35,908 nucleotides of DNA from a virus, in IMG/VR virus record IMGVR_UViG_3300033143_002231, positions 1-35,908 of that record. The stretch is one strand, 5' to 3'. Made by a program: the position numbers and the translations under genes. Shown here in pieces: positions 1 through 7,917 of the stretch. Position 1 is the first letter of the stretch; each line of letters begins with the position of its first letter. The notes under the pieces were generated by a model that made no database searches, was not told where the DNA came from, and saw only the letters and a list, made by a program, of their open reading frames with translations.

Positions 1-114
1 AGCTTTGCTACGACTTTTGGACTCTTTGACTTAGCTATATTTCTAGCTAGTTCTATGTCAATTTCCTTATATCGTTGCATTTTTATTTCTTTTATTCTTT
101 CTTTTAGATACTTA
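1..114. repeat. Left copy of terminal 114-bp overlap (circle closure)
   Basis: These 114 bases are identical to the last 114 bases of the window. A coding frame runs through the join without interruption, so the repeat is best read as the overlap left when a circular or circularly permuted genome was assembled as a linear contig. A genuine direct terminal repeat is less likely because the repeat lies inside a virion gene. The unit genome is then about 35,794 bp. Confidence 0.93.
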
Positions 115-917
115 TCTTCAACATCAACTTCTTTTAATCCAGACTTAAGCAAGTCACTTGCCTTTTTCTTAACTAGCGCAGATTTTTTTGCTTCTGCTGT
201 TAGCCTAGCATTGAGCCAAGATCCAAAATCATCTTGCCTACCCTGGAGTCCTGCACCAAGCCCAGATAAAAATCCTGCTATCATTAATGAAGTTCTGTTT
301 TTTTCTTTCTTTGGAATAGTTTTAGAATCCTCTTCAGCTTTTGAGCTAAGTGCTCTTCTTTTTTCTTTTATGTATCTATTTCTATTGTCAGTTAGCTCTT
401 GAACCTTATTATGTAGATCCTCAACGACAGCAAGCTTATTTTCCTGAGCACCTGACTCAAGATCGATTGCGCGCAACTCTGCCTCGGTTGCCTTTTGCTC
501 AAGTGCTTGTTGGTGCTTTGTAGCCTCTTTAATCATCGGCGCTACTTGAGCCCTATCTGTAATTAAGTCAGGCTCAGGTATAACTTCCGCAAAATCTGTC
601 TTTCTTGCCATTACTGGCTTTTCTTTATACGTCCCACCAATATCAATTGTAGGTGTTTCAATAACTTCGCCAACTTCTTTTATTGGAGATGTGTCAACTG
701 GCTCTGCTCTTCCTAGATCCAGCGTTGCCATTTCTTCAGCTGTTAACTGTCTCTCATCTGGCCTAGCAAGCATTTGAGGAGTAAACCCACTATTTTGAGG
801 TTCTTGCACACCAAGACCAGAAGCGTCCATTGCTGGCTCCCTTCCTACTTGCTCAGCCTGTCTTTGAAGATCAGCCTCTTTTATTACTTCATCTTCTTCT
901 AGTTCATCAATTATCAT
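1..917 (-). CDS. Internal virion (ejection) protein, N-terminal part; gene continues across the circle junction
   Basis: The gene starts at ATG 917 (protein begins MIIDELEEDEV), two bases after the stop of the 164-aa gene, with AAAGGTGG as ribosome site. It reads out of the window at base 1 and resumes at 35794, giving 527 codons on the circle. The first 100 residues are acidic and proline-containing. A charged coiled-coil stretch follows, then a short glycine-rich segment (GFLSGLGAGLQG, about residues 210-220), then a lysine-rich helical part. I see no enzymatic motif. Its place between a small alanine-rich protein and a 1034-aa protein, after the nozzle gene, matches T7 gp15 in order. The ejection role is therefore inferred from position and composition, not from sequence similarity. 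Confidence 0.75.
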   Translation of the reverse strand, partial: MIIDELEEDEVIKEADLQRQAEQVGREPAMDASGLGVQEPQNSGFTPQMLARPDERQLTAEEMATLDLGRAEPVDTSPIKEVGEVIETPTIDIGGTYKEKPVMARKTDFAEVIPEPDLITDRAQVAPMIKEATKHQQALEQKATEAELRAIDLESGAQENKLAVVEDLHNKVQELTDNRNRYIKEKRRALSSKAEEDSKTIPKKEKNRTSLMIAGFLSGLGAGLQGRQDDFGSWLNARLTAEAKKSALVKKKASDLLKSGLKEVDVEDKYLKERIKEIKMQRYKEIDIELARNIAKSKSPKVVAK

Positions 918-919
918 GG

Positions 920-1414
920 CTACATACCACCTTTCATTGCACTTCCAGCGCCCTGAAATATTGCGCCGACTGTCTTCTGTCTTCTCTGCCTCTTTTCTTG
1001 ATCTGCTTTAGAGATCAGTCCCTGCCTTGCTGCTTCAGCGGCTTGAGATCCACTTGCAGTTGCGGCAGCGTCACGTAGTGCCTGTTGTCTTTCTTTTAAA
1101 CCTGCAACCATTTGACTACCAGCTATTTGTGCTTGAAGCTTTCTTCCTTCTCCAGCTATTTGTCTTTGCTTTAGTCCAGAACTAAGCCCTTTTTGACTTC
1201 TTATTGCTGATGTTGCCCCAGCCAATGCCTGTTCACCAGCAATTTTTCCCTCTGCTCTTGAAATATCCGCACTCTGTGCTGACGACATTTGTCTCGTGAG
1301 TATTTCTGCTAATTCTTTCTTTTGAGTAAGTTCACCAACTGGCCTAGATTCACCTCCAGACAAAAGCCCAAAACCTTTTTTTACTAATCTTTCTGCACCG
1401 CTAAATAAACCCAT
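920..1414 (-). CDS. Small Ala/Gln-rich internal virion protein (gp14-like by position)
   Basis: This 164-aa protein is almost wholly helical and rich in Ala, Gln, Lys and Gly, with an amphipathic N-terminus (MGLFSGAERLVKKGFGLL) and a glycine-rich C-terminus. Such composition is typical of small podovirus ejection proteins (T7 gp14, P22 gp7), which leave the virion and line or cross the cell envelope during DNA entry. The start has a good ribosome site (AGGGGTCAAT before ATG). It lies 29 nt after the nozzle gene and two bases before the next ejection gene, so all are probably cotranscribed. Assignment rests on composition and gene order. Confidence 0.65.
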   Translation of the reverse strand: MGLFSGAERLVKKGFGLLSGGESRPVGELTQKKELAEILTRQMSSAQSADISRAEGKIAGEQALAGATSAIRSQKGLSSGLKQRQIAGEGRKLQAQIAGSQMVAGLKERQQALRDAAATASGSQAAEAARQGLISKADQEKRQRRQKTVGAIFQGAGSAMKGGM

Positions 1415-1443
1415 ATTGACCCCTAGTTCCTTAAATTTTACAC

Positions 1444-4170
1444 TTAAAATCTCTTATTATCTACTAACTTGTATTGTCCACGTTTGGAGGCAGCTCTTAA
1501 GCTCATTGATGCCATCTTGAAGCCCTCTTCAGTTGCTCCTGTGTCAACATCTTCGAATACAATTCTTATCGATTGCCCTTGCTGACGAGCAACATGCACA
1601 TTGTATTCATATACACCATCGTTTGATCCTGCATAATAATCTACATCTGCTGGCTTCACTGTCCTATTATAGTCTGAGGATCGTGGTATTAGCGTGTACT
1701 CGCTCGTAGAGTATTTTTCATAGTCATGGTAGGTCGTCACTTTTATGTTGTGATCGTCCATATACTCACCTGTGAGGCCAATTCTTTTAATCCTCTGCAT
1801 TGCTCCGACATTATTTACTTTGAGCCATCCAGTATCAACTTTTCTTGGAATAAATGCTCCATTGTCTCGAAAAGAGTCATGCTCAACTTCAACAAGTCCA
1901 TTTGCCTTCAAATGAGAGAATTTTCCATTATAATTTACAGATGCCTCTGCCTCATGGCTTACAAAAGTAGTCCATTGCTTATAGAAATAATTGTAAACCA
2001 TTGTTGTGCCTTCACGAGTAGTAAATCTTACTTCATTCTCGCCATCTAAGTGCACAACACCACTTATTGTTTCAGAGTTAAAGTCTTCTACTCCAGCTCC
2101 TATATAAACACTTTCCATTGCTCTTGTTAAAAGCCATATCCCCTTATTTGATTTATAAAAAATCCCCATAGATGTTAAAATTAACGATCTCGGCTCTATA
2201 CAACCATTATCAGTAGATATAATTTCTGGCTCTGTATAATCTGAATTTCCACCAGTATCGTCAGGCCCTTCACCGTAAAGAACTAAGACAGAATTATTCT
2301 TGAACATAATAAGCTTAGAATCCATCGACTGAACTGCTGTTAAATAATCAGCTTCTCTATCTTGATTATCTTCAATAACAAGATTAAATTCTTCTGGAAA
2401 TGCAACCCCTATCCCATGAACAAAATATTTTGAATGTCTTAATGTATTTCTCTTTGTTGCATCAATAAGAAAAATTCTTCCATTATGGAAACATCCACCT
2501 TTACTTGGTGGTGCTGGATCATTTTCAAGTTCTGATCCACTTGCACCATCTGAATAAATTAGCTTATTAGCTGATACATCTTCAAGCAAATCTCTCGTAA
2601 AAGAAATAAATCCTTCTGTTACATAATGATACTCTGTATCTGTTGAAAGTTTTCTGTATATTTCTATTTTTGGTTCTGTATCAAATTCATCCGTTGAGAA
2701 TGATGTTGGCTGATAAAACTCAAAATCAACATACAAGCTGTTTACTGTTACTACGTCGAATCCATCACTTATTTTTGACTCATACTTATTTCCTGCTGCG
2801 TCTGTGTACACATAGATTGCAAGATAGTTATAAGTCCCACTTACTGCACCACCACCAGTTATAGTTGACGATTTTAATATTGGTTTTTCATTAAACGGAA
2901 GAGGTAGCTCGTTTTTCCCATCACAAACTTTATAGTAAGATCCAAATATATTTTCAACGCCAGTAAACTCGATAGAATCAGAAACAAGAATATAGTCTTT
3001 ATCTAAGTATCTATCTTTGTCGATTCTTATAATGTCTGCATCTTCATAAATATTTTGCATTCTTCTTGGTGGATCTACATCTTCTGGCTCATCAACAAAT
3101 TGCTCAAGCTTTGTAACTGTTTTAAAAATTCCAGAATCTAATTCAGATAAAAGACTTAGGCCATTAGTATAGAAAACAAATTGCTGATTTGCGTAGGCTT
3201 CAATCTGACTATCAACTTTTCCATGTTTAACATCTGTAAGATTATTCGATGCAAATGTACCTGACCAAGCTGTAGTTTTCAATATTTTATCATCGTTGTG
3301 TATACCACTGTAAATAACCGTAAAATCAGTGTCGTTTGATACAGAAACAATTCTTGGCATTGTGTCCATAATCACAGTAGTGGGTATTGCCACGGGGAAT
3401 ATCTTTGTTGGAGCTGTTGTGACAAGAAGATCCTTGTCTAATTCAACTCCCCATAATTCAGGATTAGCATTTTGACTATAGAATATTTTTAATCTGTTAT
3501 CAGATACAGAAATAGATATTGATTTATCATTAACTGATCCAGCAGCAGCAACTACATAGAAACTAGACGAAGAAAGATCATTCGCGAACTTAAAAACTGT
3601 TATCTGGTCGCTATTACTAGAGTCAACAAATGCATAAAATAAATTTGTACCGTCGTAAACAATATCATGAGCATCATTTAATACGTTTGCAAAAAATGTT
3701 CCACTTGTATTTAAGACATTATCGTTTTCATCAGCCTTTATAAATATTGAGTTTGTTCCAGTTGGAGCAATTGCATAAGTCTCATTTCCAACAGTGTGTG
3801 AATCTCTGTACTCGTAAGCATTGTTACTGTCATCACTTTCCAGAACAAGATTGAATAATTTATGCTTTCCTCTTTGGTTCCAAAATGATCTTTTCGTATT
3901 ATATTGATACCAAAAATCTCCATCGTTCATATATAGATTTCGATTGAAGTTAAACATATATTTTCCAGCCGTAATAGTTGAAATATCTACGCCGAGGATA
4001 TCTTTTACTTGATTTGTTAGTGAGTCATGGCCATATCTTTTTCTTAATACTCCAGTTGTATCTATCCTAGCATTTTCAATTACCATTGGATCTTCTGAAA
4101 TTATGTCATTTACTTTGGTATCTACACCTTTTGAAAACGGAATTGAAACTACTCTATCTCTTGTTGCCAT
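1444..4170 (-). CDS. Tail nozzle / tail tubular protein B-like (stabilisation protein)
   Basis: This is a 908-aa beta-rich protein. Its N-terminus has the pattern of podovirus nozzle proteins: an FSKGVDTK opening, then ENARIDTTGVLRKRYGHDSL, corresponding to the 'G-D-T ... N ... G-x-L-x-K-R-x-G' start seen in T7 gp12-type and related tail proteins. The rest looks like a long beta-propeller chain with many YxxY/DxD strands and repeated 'IYEDAD', 'IRIDKDRY' type turns. It directly follows the connector gene and a small coiled-coil gene, and precedes the ejection genes, as expected for the distal tail tube. TAGGTAAAA precedes the ATG. The length is close to T7 gp12 (about 794 aa), slightly longer. 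Confidence 0.75.
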   Translation of the reverse strand: MATRDRVVSIPFSKGVDTKVNDIISEDPMVIENARIDTTGVLRKRYGHDSLTNQVKDILGVDISTITAGKYMFNFNRNLYMNDGDFWYQYNTKRSFWNQRGKHKLFNLVLESDDSNNAYEYRDSHTVGNETYAIAPTGTNSIFIKADENDNVLNTSGTFFANVLNDAHDIVYDGTNLFYAFVDSSNSDQITVFKFANDLSSSSFYVVAAAGSVNDKSISISVSDNRLKIFYSQNANPELWGVELDKDLLVTTAPTKIFPVAIPTTVIMDTMPRIVSVSNDTDFTVIYSGIHNDDKILKTTAWSGTFASNNLTDVKHGKVDSQIEAYANQQFVFYTNGLSLLSELDSGIFKTVTKLEQFVDEPEDVDPPRRMQNIYEDADIIRIDKDRYLDKDYILVSDSIEFTGVENIFGSYYKVCDGKNELPLPFNEKPILKSSTITGGGAVSGTYNYLAIYVYTDAAGNKYESKISDGFDVVTVNSLYVDFEFYQPTSFSTDEFDTEPKIEIYRKLSTDTEYHYVTEGFISFTRDLLEDVSANKLIYSDGASGSELENDPAPPSKGGCFHNGRIFLIDATKRNTLRHSKYFVHGIGVAFPEEFNLVIEDNQDREADYLTAVQSMDSKLIMFKNNSVLVLYGEGPDDTGGNSDYTEPEIISTDNGCIEPRSLILTSMGIFYKSNKGIWLLTRAMESVYIGAGVEDFNSETISGVVHLDGENEVRFTTREGTTMVYNYFYKQWTTFVSHEAEASVNYNGKFSHLKANGLVEVEHDSFRDNGAFIPRKVDTGWLKVNNVGAMQRIKRIGLTGEYMDDHNIKVTTYHDYEKYSTSEYTLIPRSSDYNRTVKPADVDYYAGSNDGVYEYNVHVARQQGQSIRIVFEDVDTGATEEGFKMASMSLRAASKRGQYKLVDNKRF

Positions 4171-4176
4171 TTTTAC

Positions 4177-4344
4177 CTACGGATGAAAGACTTCGAGAGC
4201 CTCGATTCTTAATAGTGCCAGAGCAAGTTGTTCTTCTAGCTCAGTAATTCTCCGATCCTTGCTTCTTAGCACCTCGTCAACATTCTGCTGAAGCTTATTA
4301 AGTTGATGATCTGGAAAATGTTCTTTCTTTAGTTTATCGCCCAT
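4177..4344 (-). CDS. Small coiled-coil protein between connector and nozzle
   Basis: This small gene encodes 55 aa, beginning MGDKLKKEHFPDHQLNKLQQ. Its ATG overlaps the stop of the connector gene by one base (TAATG), and it ends six bases before the nozzle gene, so translational coupling is likely. From about residue 18 it is a heptad-rich acidic/basic helix (NVDEVLRSKDRRITELEEQL, then LALALLRIEALE), which predicts a coiled coil. I do not recognise a family. Position between two tail genes suggests a tail assembly or structural accessory role, which is inference. Confidence 0.72.
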   Translation of the reverse strand: MGDKLKKEHFPDHQLNKLQQNVDEVLRSKDRRITELEEQLALALLRIEALEVFHP

Positions 4345-5033
4345 TAGTAGAAAAGTGAATCCATATAATAGTTATTAATTCTCGTAGAGTCTGTAACCCT
4401 GTGAGACATTCCAGCATCTCTATCTTGAGCTACTTTCTCAATTCTTCTCATAAGCTCTTGTTTGCGCGCCATAAGAACGCTAACATCATCTTCCTGCTTC
4501 TGCTTCATCTTGATTGCTACATCGACTACAACAAGCTCTTCGTAGCCGTTTACGCCTTCTAGCTCATCTACATCAAGTGCCAAATCTTCCATTACTGGAA
4601 TATACCAAAGTCTTATTTGGTTAGTTCCGTTAGTTCCTGGAGCCCAAGTGATCTGATTCCCATGAATACGGTATCTTAGAGGACTATTATTGTTAATTAG
4701 CAAGTTTGTAGGGCCATTAAACCTATTTCTTTCTGTGAACTCATAAGGCTTAAGTGTTACATAATTTCCACCGCCAACTAAGGCATCTACCCCAACAACT
4801 TTATAAAAATCGTCTGGCAGATCTTCTGGGCTTCCATCTGATGTAAATTCGTACGGATCTGGTAAGACATAATAATCTTCACCATAGGCCATTACTAAAA
4901 TATCGTACAGCTCTTGAGCTGAAGCGTTTATATATCTAATTAATTCTGGATCAGTAACAAATTGAGAGTGAATCATATCTGCCATTTCTCGGCATCTAAG
5001 CTTCAGATTTGATAAGGTTACAAGTTTAGACAT
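4344..5033 (-). CDS. Head-tail connector / adaptor protein (tail tubular A-like)
   Basis: This 229-aa protein has the features of podovirus adaptors (T7 gp11, P22 gp4 class). An N-terminal helical segment contains a 'ELIRYINASAQELYDIL' helix, followed by a short beta domain with 'DFYKVVGVDAL', a mid-region 'YRIHGNQITWAP' and 'IRLWYIPVMEDL', then a C-terminal helix. The 'F-x-KV-x-G-V-D' and 'LWYIP' patterns are widespread in this family. It would form the ring joining portal to the nozzle. Ribosome site GCGAGGTTAAAA precedes ATG. A hairpin separates it from the upstream small gene, and the downstream 55-aa gene overlaps its stop. Confidence 0.75.
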   Translation of the reverse strand: MSKLVTLSNLKLRCREMADMIHSQFVTDPELIRYINASAQELYDILVMAYGEDYYVLPDPYEFTSDGSPEDLPDDFYKVVGVDALVGGGNYVTLKPYEFTERNRFNGPTNLLINNNSPLRYRIHGNQITWAPGTNGTNQIRLWYIPVMEDLALDVDELEGVNGYEELVVVDVAIKMKQKQEDDVSVLMARKQELMRRIEKVAQDRDAGMSHRVTDSTRINNYYMDSLFY

Positions 5034-5050
5034 TTTTAACCTCGCAAATA

Positions 5051-5072
5051 AGCCCCTCGATTAAAAGGGGCT
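5051..5072 (-). terminator. Hairpin between the head and tail genes
   Basis: Six-base arms AGCCCC and GGGGCT enclose a 10-base loop. On the transcribed (minus) strand the stem is followed by TATTTGC, so the U tract is weak. The hairpin may be a leaky terminator or an mRNA-processing/stability stem between the capsid-end genes and the connector gene. Confidence 0.5.
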
Positions 5073-5077
5073 AGAAT

Positions 5078-5314
5078 TTATTTTTTCATTTTCATGTAAG
5101 AATATTCGTGAGCCTGTGAAAATGATTTCTTCAGTCTCTGAACGTCACCGCTTTTAAACGCTTCCATTAATTCACCGAACATTTCATCTTCCATATTGTT
5201 TTCTGGCTTTCTTTCTTCGTATGATTCAGAATACTGACCATCGTCTTTAGATCCACCACTTGAAACAATAGCTTGAGCTACTTTCTTTTTGTCACCACCT
5301 AATAAACCCATCAT
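5078..5314 (-). CDS. Small hydrophilic protein of unknown function, head module
   Basis: The protein is 78 aa, starting MMGLLGGDKKKVAQAIVSSG, with a charged middle (EERKPENNMEDEMF) and a C-terminal helix ending MKMKK. Ribosome site GAGGT lies nine bases before the first of two ATG codons. It follows the 124-aa structural gene with a five-base gap, so the two are probably translated from the same message. The family is not recognised. Location between the capsid and connector genes suggests a minor head component or assembly helper. Confidence 0.6.
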   Translation of the reverse strand: MMGLLGGDKKKVAQAIVSSGGSKDDGQYSESYEERKPENNMEDEMFGELMEAFKSGDVQRLKKSFSQAHEYSYMKMKK

Positions 5315-5319
5315 AACGA

Positions 5320-5694
5320 TTACCTCGCTATAGTGTCATTAAATAGTAATTCAATTCTTACCTGAGATCCGTTTGAAGGATCTGTATCAACACCAGCGGC
5401 ATGAGTAATAAAATCGATTGTTTTTGCACTAAGGTCAAAACTTTTTATTTGAAAAGTTAAGTCTTCAGCAGCAAGATCAATTAAAATTGCTCTCATTGTA
5501 ATAAATGAATACCACTTATCTTGTAATACTATTTGATACTGACCAGCAGCACTTCTAGTAACATCAGCTACGCCAAGACTTTCGGCAGCAACCAAAGTAG
5601 GAGCACCAGCGGCACCAACATTAAATACAAGATGAATTGAACACAGCTTCTTTAAAAACGAATAAAAGAACTGTACTAATGATCTGTTTGCCAT
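5320..5694 (-). CDS. Minor head / capsid-associated structural protein
   Basis: This 124-aa beta-rich protein has a pattern seen next to major capsid genes in many podoviruses: an N-terminal 'SLVQFFYSFLKKLCSIHLVF' strand, a 'GAPTLVAAESLGVADVTRSA' stretch, then 'AGQYQIVLQDKWYSF', which resembles the repeated 'G-x-Y-x-I-x-L-x-D-x-Y' motif of virion decoration or head-fibre-type proteins. Ribosome site AGAGGTAGAA precedes ATG. It sits just downstream of the capsid gene, beyond a stable hairpin, so its expression level may be set separately. Function as a decoration protein is inferred. Confidence 0.55.
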   Translation of the reverse strand: MANRSLVQFFYSFLKKLCSIHLVFNVGAAGAPTLVAAESLGVADVTRSAAGQYQIVLQDKWYSFITMRAILIDLAAEDLTFQIKSFDLSAKTIDFITHAAGVDTDPSNGSQVRIELLFNDTIAR

Positions 5695-5711
5695 TTCTAC
5701 CTCTAAAGATA

Positions 5712-5727
5712 GGGAGCCGGAGCCCCC
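5712..5727 (-). terminator. Stable UCCG-tetraloop hairpin downstream of capsid gene
   Basis: On the minus strand the RNA reads GGGGGC-UCCG-GCUCCC, a six-pair stem (one G-U) closed by a C(UNCG)G tetraloop. It sits between the capsid stop and the next gene. There is no clean U run after it, so it may be a partial terminator or a 3' stabiliser that raises capsid expression over the downstream genes. Confidence 0.55.
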
Positions 5728-5740
5728 GTTTTATTAAAAA

Positions 5741-6967
5741 TTAAAGAGAGATATGAGCATTCCATCCCGGAGCATTACACCCAAGAATTTTATATCCACC
5801 AACTCTTACTTCAACCGCATCTTCATCGTTCTCTCTAAGAACTTTATTTCCATCCAAATCAAGGATACGAATCATTTTCTTAAGTGAGAATAGTTGCCAA
5901 GTTTTCATAGTAAGCATAAATGCCGACCCTTCTGGACAATATGAATCTGCAAGAACTGTCATAGTTCCTTTGTTAGTATTTAACTGGATTCCTCTAAAAG
6001 AAATATCAGCTCTTCCTGCTGCCGTTGGCATAACATACTGAATCTTAGATCCAAGTGACGCCTCAAGATCAGAATACTTATCATAAGATAAGAATACATA
6101 ATCAGGATTTCCACCCTCTCTTTGTACTCTAGAAGCAGCCTTGATAAGAGCTTCTTCGATCGGCATTGCCGTACCGTCAAATCTAATACCACCAAGTCTA
6201 GTTGGATCTTTAGATCTGTCTACACCAAGAAAAGAAGTTACAGCAAGTGCATCTGTCTTTGGTAACCAAGCAGCAAATCCTGGCATCTTAGAGTCGTAAT
6301 CACCATCAACAAAGACAAAGTCATTAACAACAAAAGAAGCGGCTACAGCATCAGCATCAGAAACATGGAAATATCCAATATCTCTATTAACAGAAATTAC
6401 AGAAGCAGTTCCAGCTTTTACACCAGCTCCACCACCATCTGTTAAAGAAACAGCTAATGTCATTGCTTGCTCAAAATAAACAATATCCTCAGCACTTGAA
6501 AGTTGAACTTTCGTGTTACCTGAACCACCGTCATTTGGAGTAAGAACCGCGATTTGTCCAATTTTACCTGAACCAGTTCCAAACATATCAGAAGCAGCAG
6601 AGTTTGTTGCAGCCTGAAGAGCTCCATCAATTTCAACTGTCATTGCTTTAAGGAATGCACCTTTATCGTTTTCTGAAGCTTCAGCAGTTTCATTATCGAT
6701 AGAAGCAAGTGAGTAATCTTTAAAACGAGTTAAAGAAAATTTTGCTAATACAGATGATGTTTTATTTTGCTTTGCTTTCGCGAAGTTTGAAGATCTACCT
6801 TGTGGATTACCATAAATAGTTGGTAAAGGAAGATTGTCTCCGTAAAACATTTCCATTTTTTTGACCATTGCCAATGCTGGATGATCTTTGTAAACCATGT
6901 TCTCAACAGCAGTATTTGTGTAATACTCTTTTAAAGCTGGTGCGAACTTTGCCATATCTAGTGACAT
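5741..6967 (-). CDS. Major capsid protein (HK97-fold class)
   Basis: The 408-aa product starts MSLDMAKFAPALKEYYTNTA, and the 'ALKEYYTNTAVENMVYKDHP' opening is typical of podovirus capsid proteins. Later parts show the expected E-loop and P-domain style segments: 'KTSSVLAKFSLTRFKDYSLA' then 'DNETAEASENDKGAFL', and a C-terminal 'MIRILDLDGNKVLRENDEDA' with 'VEVRVGGYKILGCNAPGWNA'. It follows the scaffold gene by 21 nt with a strong ribosome site (AAGGGG). A stable hairpin lies after it. Order portal-scaffold-capsid supports the call. Fold assignment is from pattern and context only. Confidence 0.85.
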   Translation of the reverse strand: MSLDMAKFAPALKEYYTNTAVENMVYKDHPALAMVKKMEMFYGDNLPLPTIYGNPQGRSSNFAKAKQNKTSSVLAKFSLTRFKDYSLASIDNETAEASENDKGAFLKAMTVEIDGALQAATNSAASDMFGTGSGKIGQIAVLTPNDGGSGNTKVQLSSAEDIVYFEQAMTLAVSLTDGGGAGVKAGTASVISVNRDIGYFHVSDADAVAASFVVNDFVFVDGDYDSKMPGFAAWLPKTDALAVTSFLGVDRSKDPTRLGGIRFDGTAMPIEEALIKAASRVQREGGNPDYVFLSYDKYSDLEASLGSKIQYVMPTAAGRADISFRGIQLNTNKGTMTVLADSYCPEGSAFMLTMKTWQLFSLKKMIRILDLDGNKVLRENDEDAVEVRVGGYKILGCNAPGWNAHISL

Positions 6968-6988
6968 ATTAAACCCCTTAGTTAGTTA

Positions 6989-7915
6989 CTACAATTTAGC
7001 TATTGCTAGGGCCATTCTCTGTTCTTCTGTGAGATTGGTTCTATCAATAGGCGTGTTACTTGTTTGCGTAATCTCTGGCGTAATAGTCGTATGGCTTAAC
7101 TGATCCTGACTTGACTGGTCTTGAGTATTATCTCCCAAAAAACCTAGAATGAGATCCTTAAGATACCCATTCTTATCTGATTGTAATGCACTTTTCATTT
7201 CTGATGCAAGATGTTTTTCAACTAATTTTGCTGAATCGGCAATAGTTAGCATATTATCTTTGGCATATGCCTCACCATAAAGCTCTGCTTTCTGTTTATA
7301 GTCGTTCTCTATGACCTCGTATACCATTTCAGACTGTCCAAATGATGATGTAAGAGCAAATTCTTGCTTATCGCTGATTTCCGTAGCAATCTCTGCCTTA
7401 TAGTCAGTAATAAACTTCTCATCTTCCTTAACGGCATCTTTCTGCTTAAAATCTTCCATGATTTCATCTTTAATCTGTTGGCGCATTTCTTCTTGAGTCA
7501 ATTGTTTTGGCTCATCTTCGTCGCCTGTTCCATCTCCGCTAATAATTTTATCAATCATTGCATCGAGATCTTCATCAGAAGAATTTAGATAATCCCTGTT
7601 TTTAGATTTTTCAGCTTCAAACTGATCCTTCTCAACCTTAAGCGCTTGCCTATCAGCAAACATCTTTCTTTCTCTTTCCATAAAGTCATCAACAGAATTC
7701 TTACTCTCTGGTGGTGCTTGATGTTCTGGATTTTCAGGAGCTGGATCTTCTTGATTCTGCCCAAAATCTTGCTTTGGAGCTGGTTGCTGATTGTTTAAAT
7801 TCTCAGCAATTTGATCTAGTGATGGCCTACCATAATTGGCATCCATTAAGCCGCCTTCTTGCGCTGGTGCTGGTGCAGCCGGTACTGGTGCTGCCGCTGG
7901 TGCTACGTCTGACAT
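6989..7915 (-). CDS. Capsid scaffolding protein
   Basis: This 308-aa acidic, low-complexity, mostly helical protein begins with a Pro/Ala-rich segment (APAAAPVPAAPAPAQEGG) and continues with Gln/Asp/Glu/Lys-rich helices. A cluster of acidic residues (DEDLDAMIDKII, then DGTGDEDEPK) lies in the middle, and it ends LTEEQRMALAIAKL. Composition, size and position between portal and major capsid protein are those of scaffolds such as T7 gp9. ATG follows the portal stop by two bases, with the ribosome site AAGGATAG inside the end of the portal gene. No protease domain is visible, so removal without proteolysis is likely. Confidence 0.8.
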   Translation of the reverse strand: MSDVAPAAAPVPAAPAPAQEGGLMDANYGRPSLDQIAENLNNQQPAPKQDFGQNQEDPAPENPEHQAPPESKNSVDDFMERERKMFADRQALKVEKDQFEAEKSKNRDYLNSSDEDLDAMIDKIISGDGTGDEDEPKQLTQEEMRQQIKDEIMEDFKQKDAVKEDEKFITDYKAEIATEISDKQEFALTSSFGQSEMVYEVIENDYKQKAELYGEAYAKDNMLTIADSAKLVEKHLASEMKSALQSDKNGYLKDLILGFLGDNTQDQSSQDQLSHTTITPEITQTSNTPIDRTNLTEEQRMALAIAKL

Positions 7916-7917
7916 AT

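Noticed and set aside
55-402. Plus-strand ORF of 115 codons
   Set aside because: It is antisense to the ejection-protein gene that crosses the circle junction, lacks a ribosome site and has low-complexity Ser/Phe/Leu content typical of the reverse of a Lys/Glu-rich gene.
5980-6195. Minus-strand alternate-frame ORF within the capsid gene
   Set aside because: It is out of frame inside the capsid gene, with no ribosome site; a shadow ORF.
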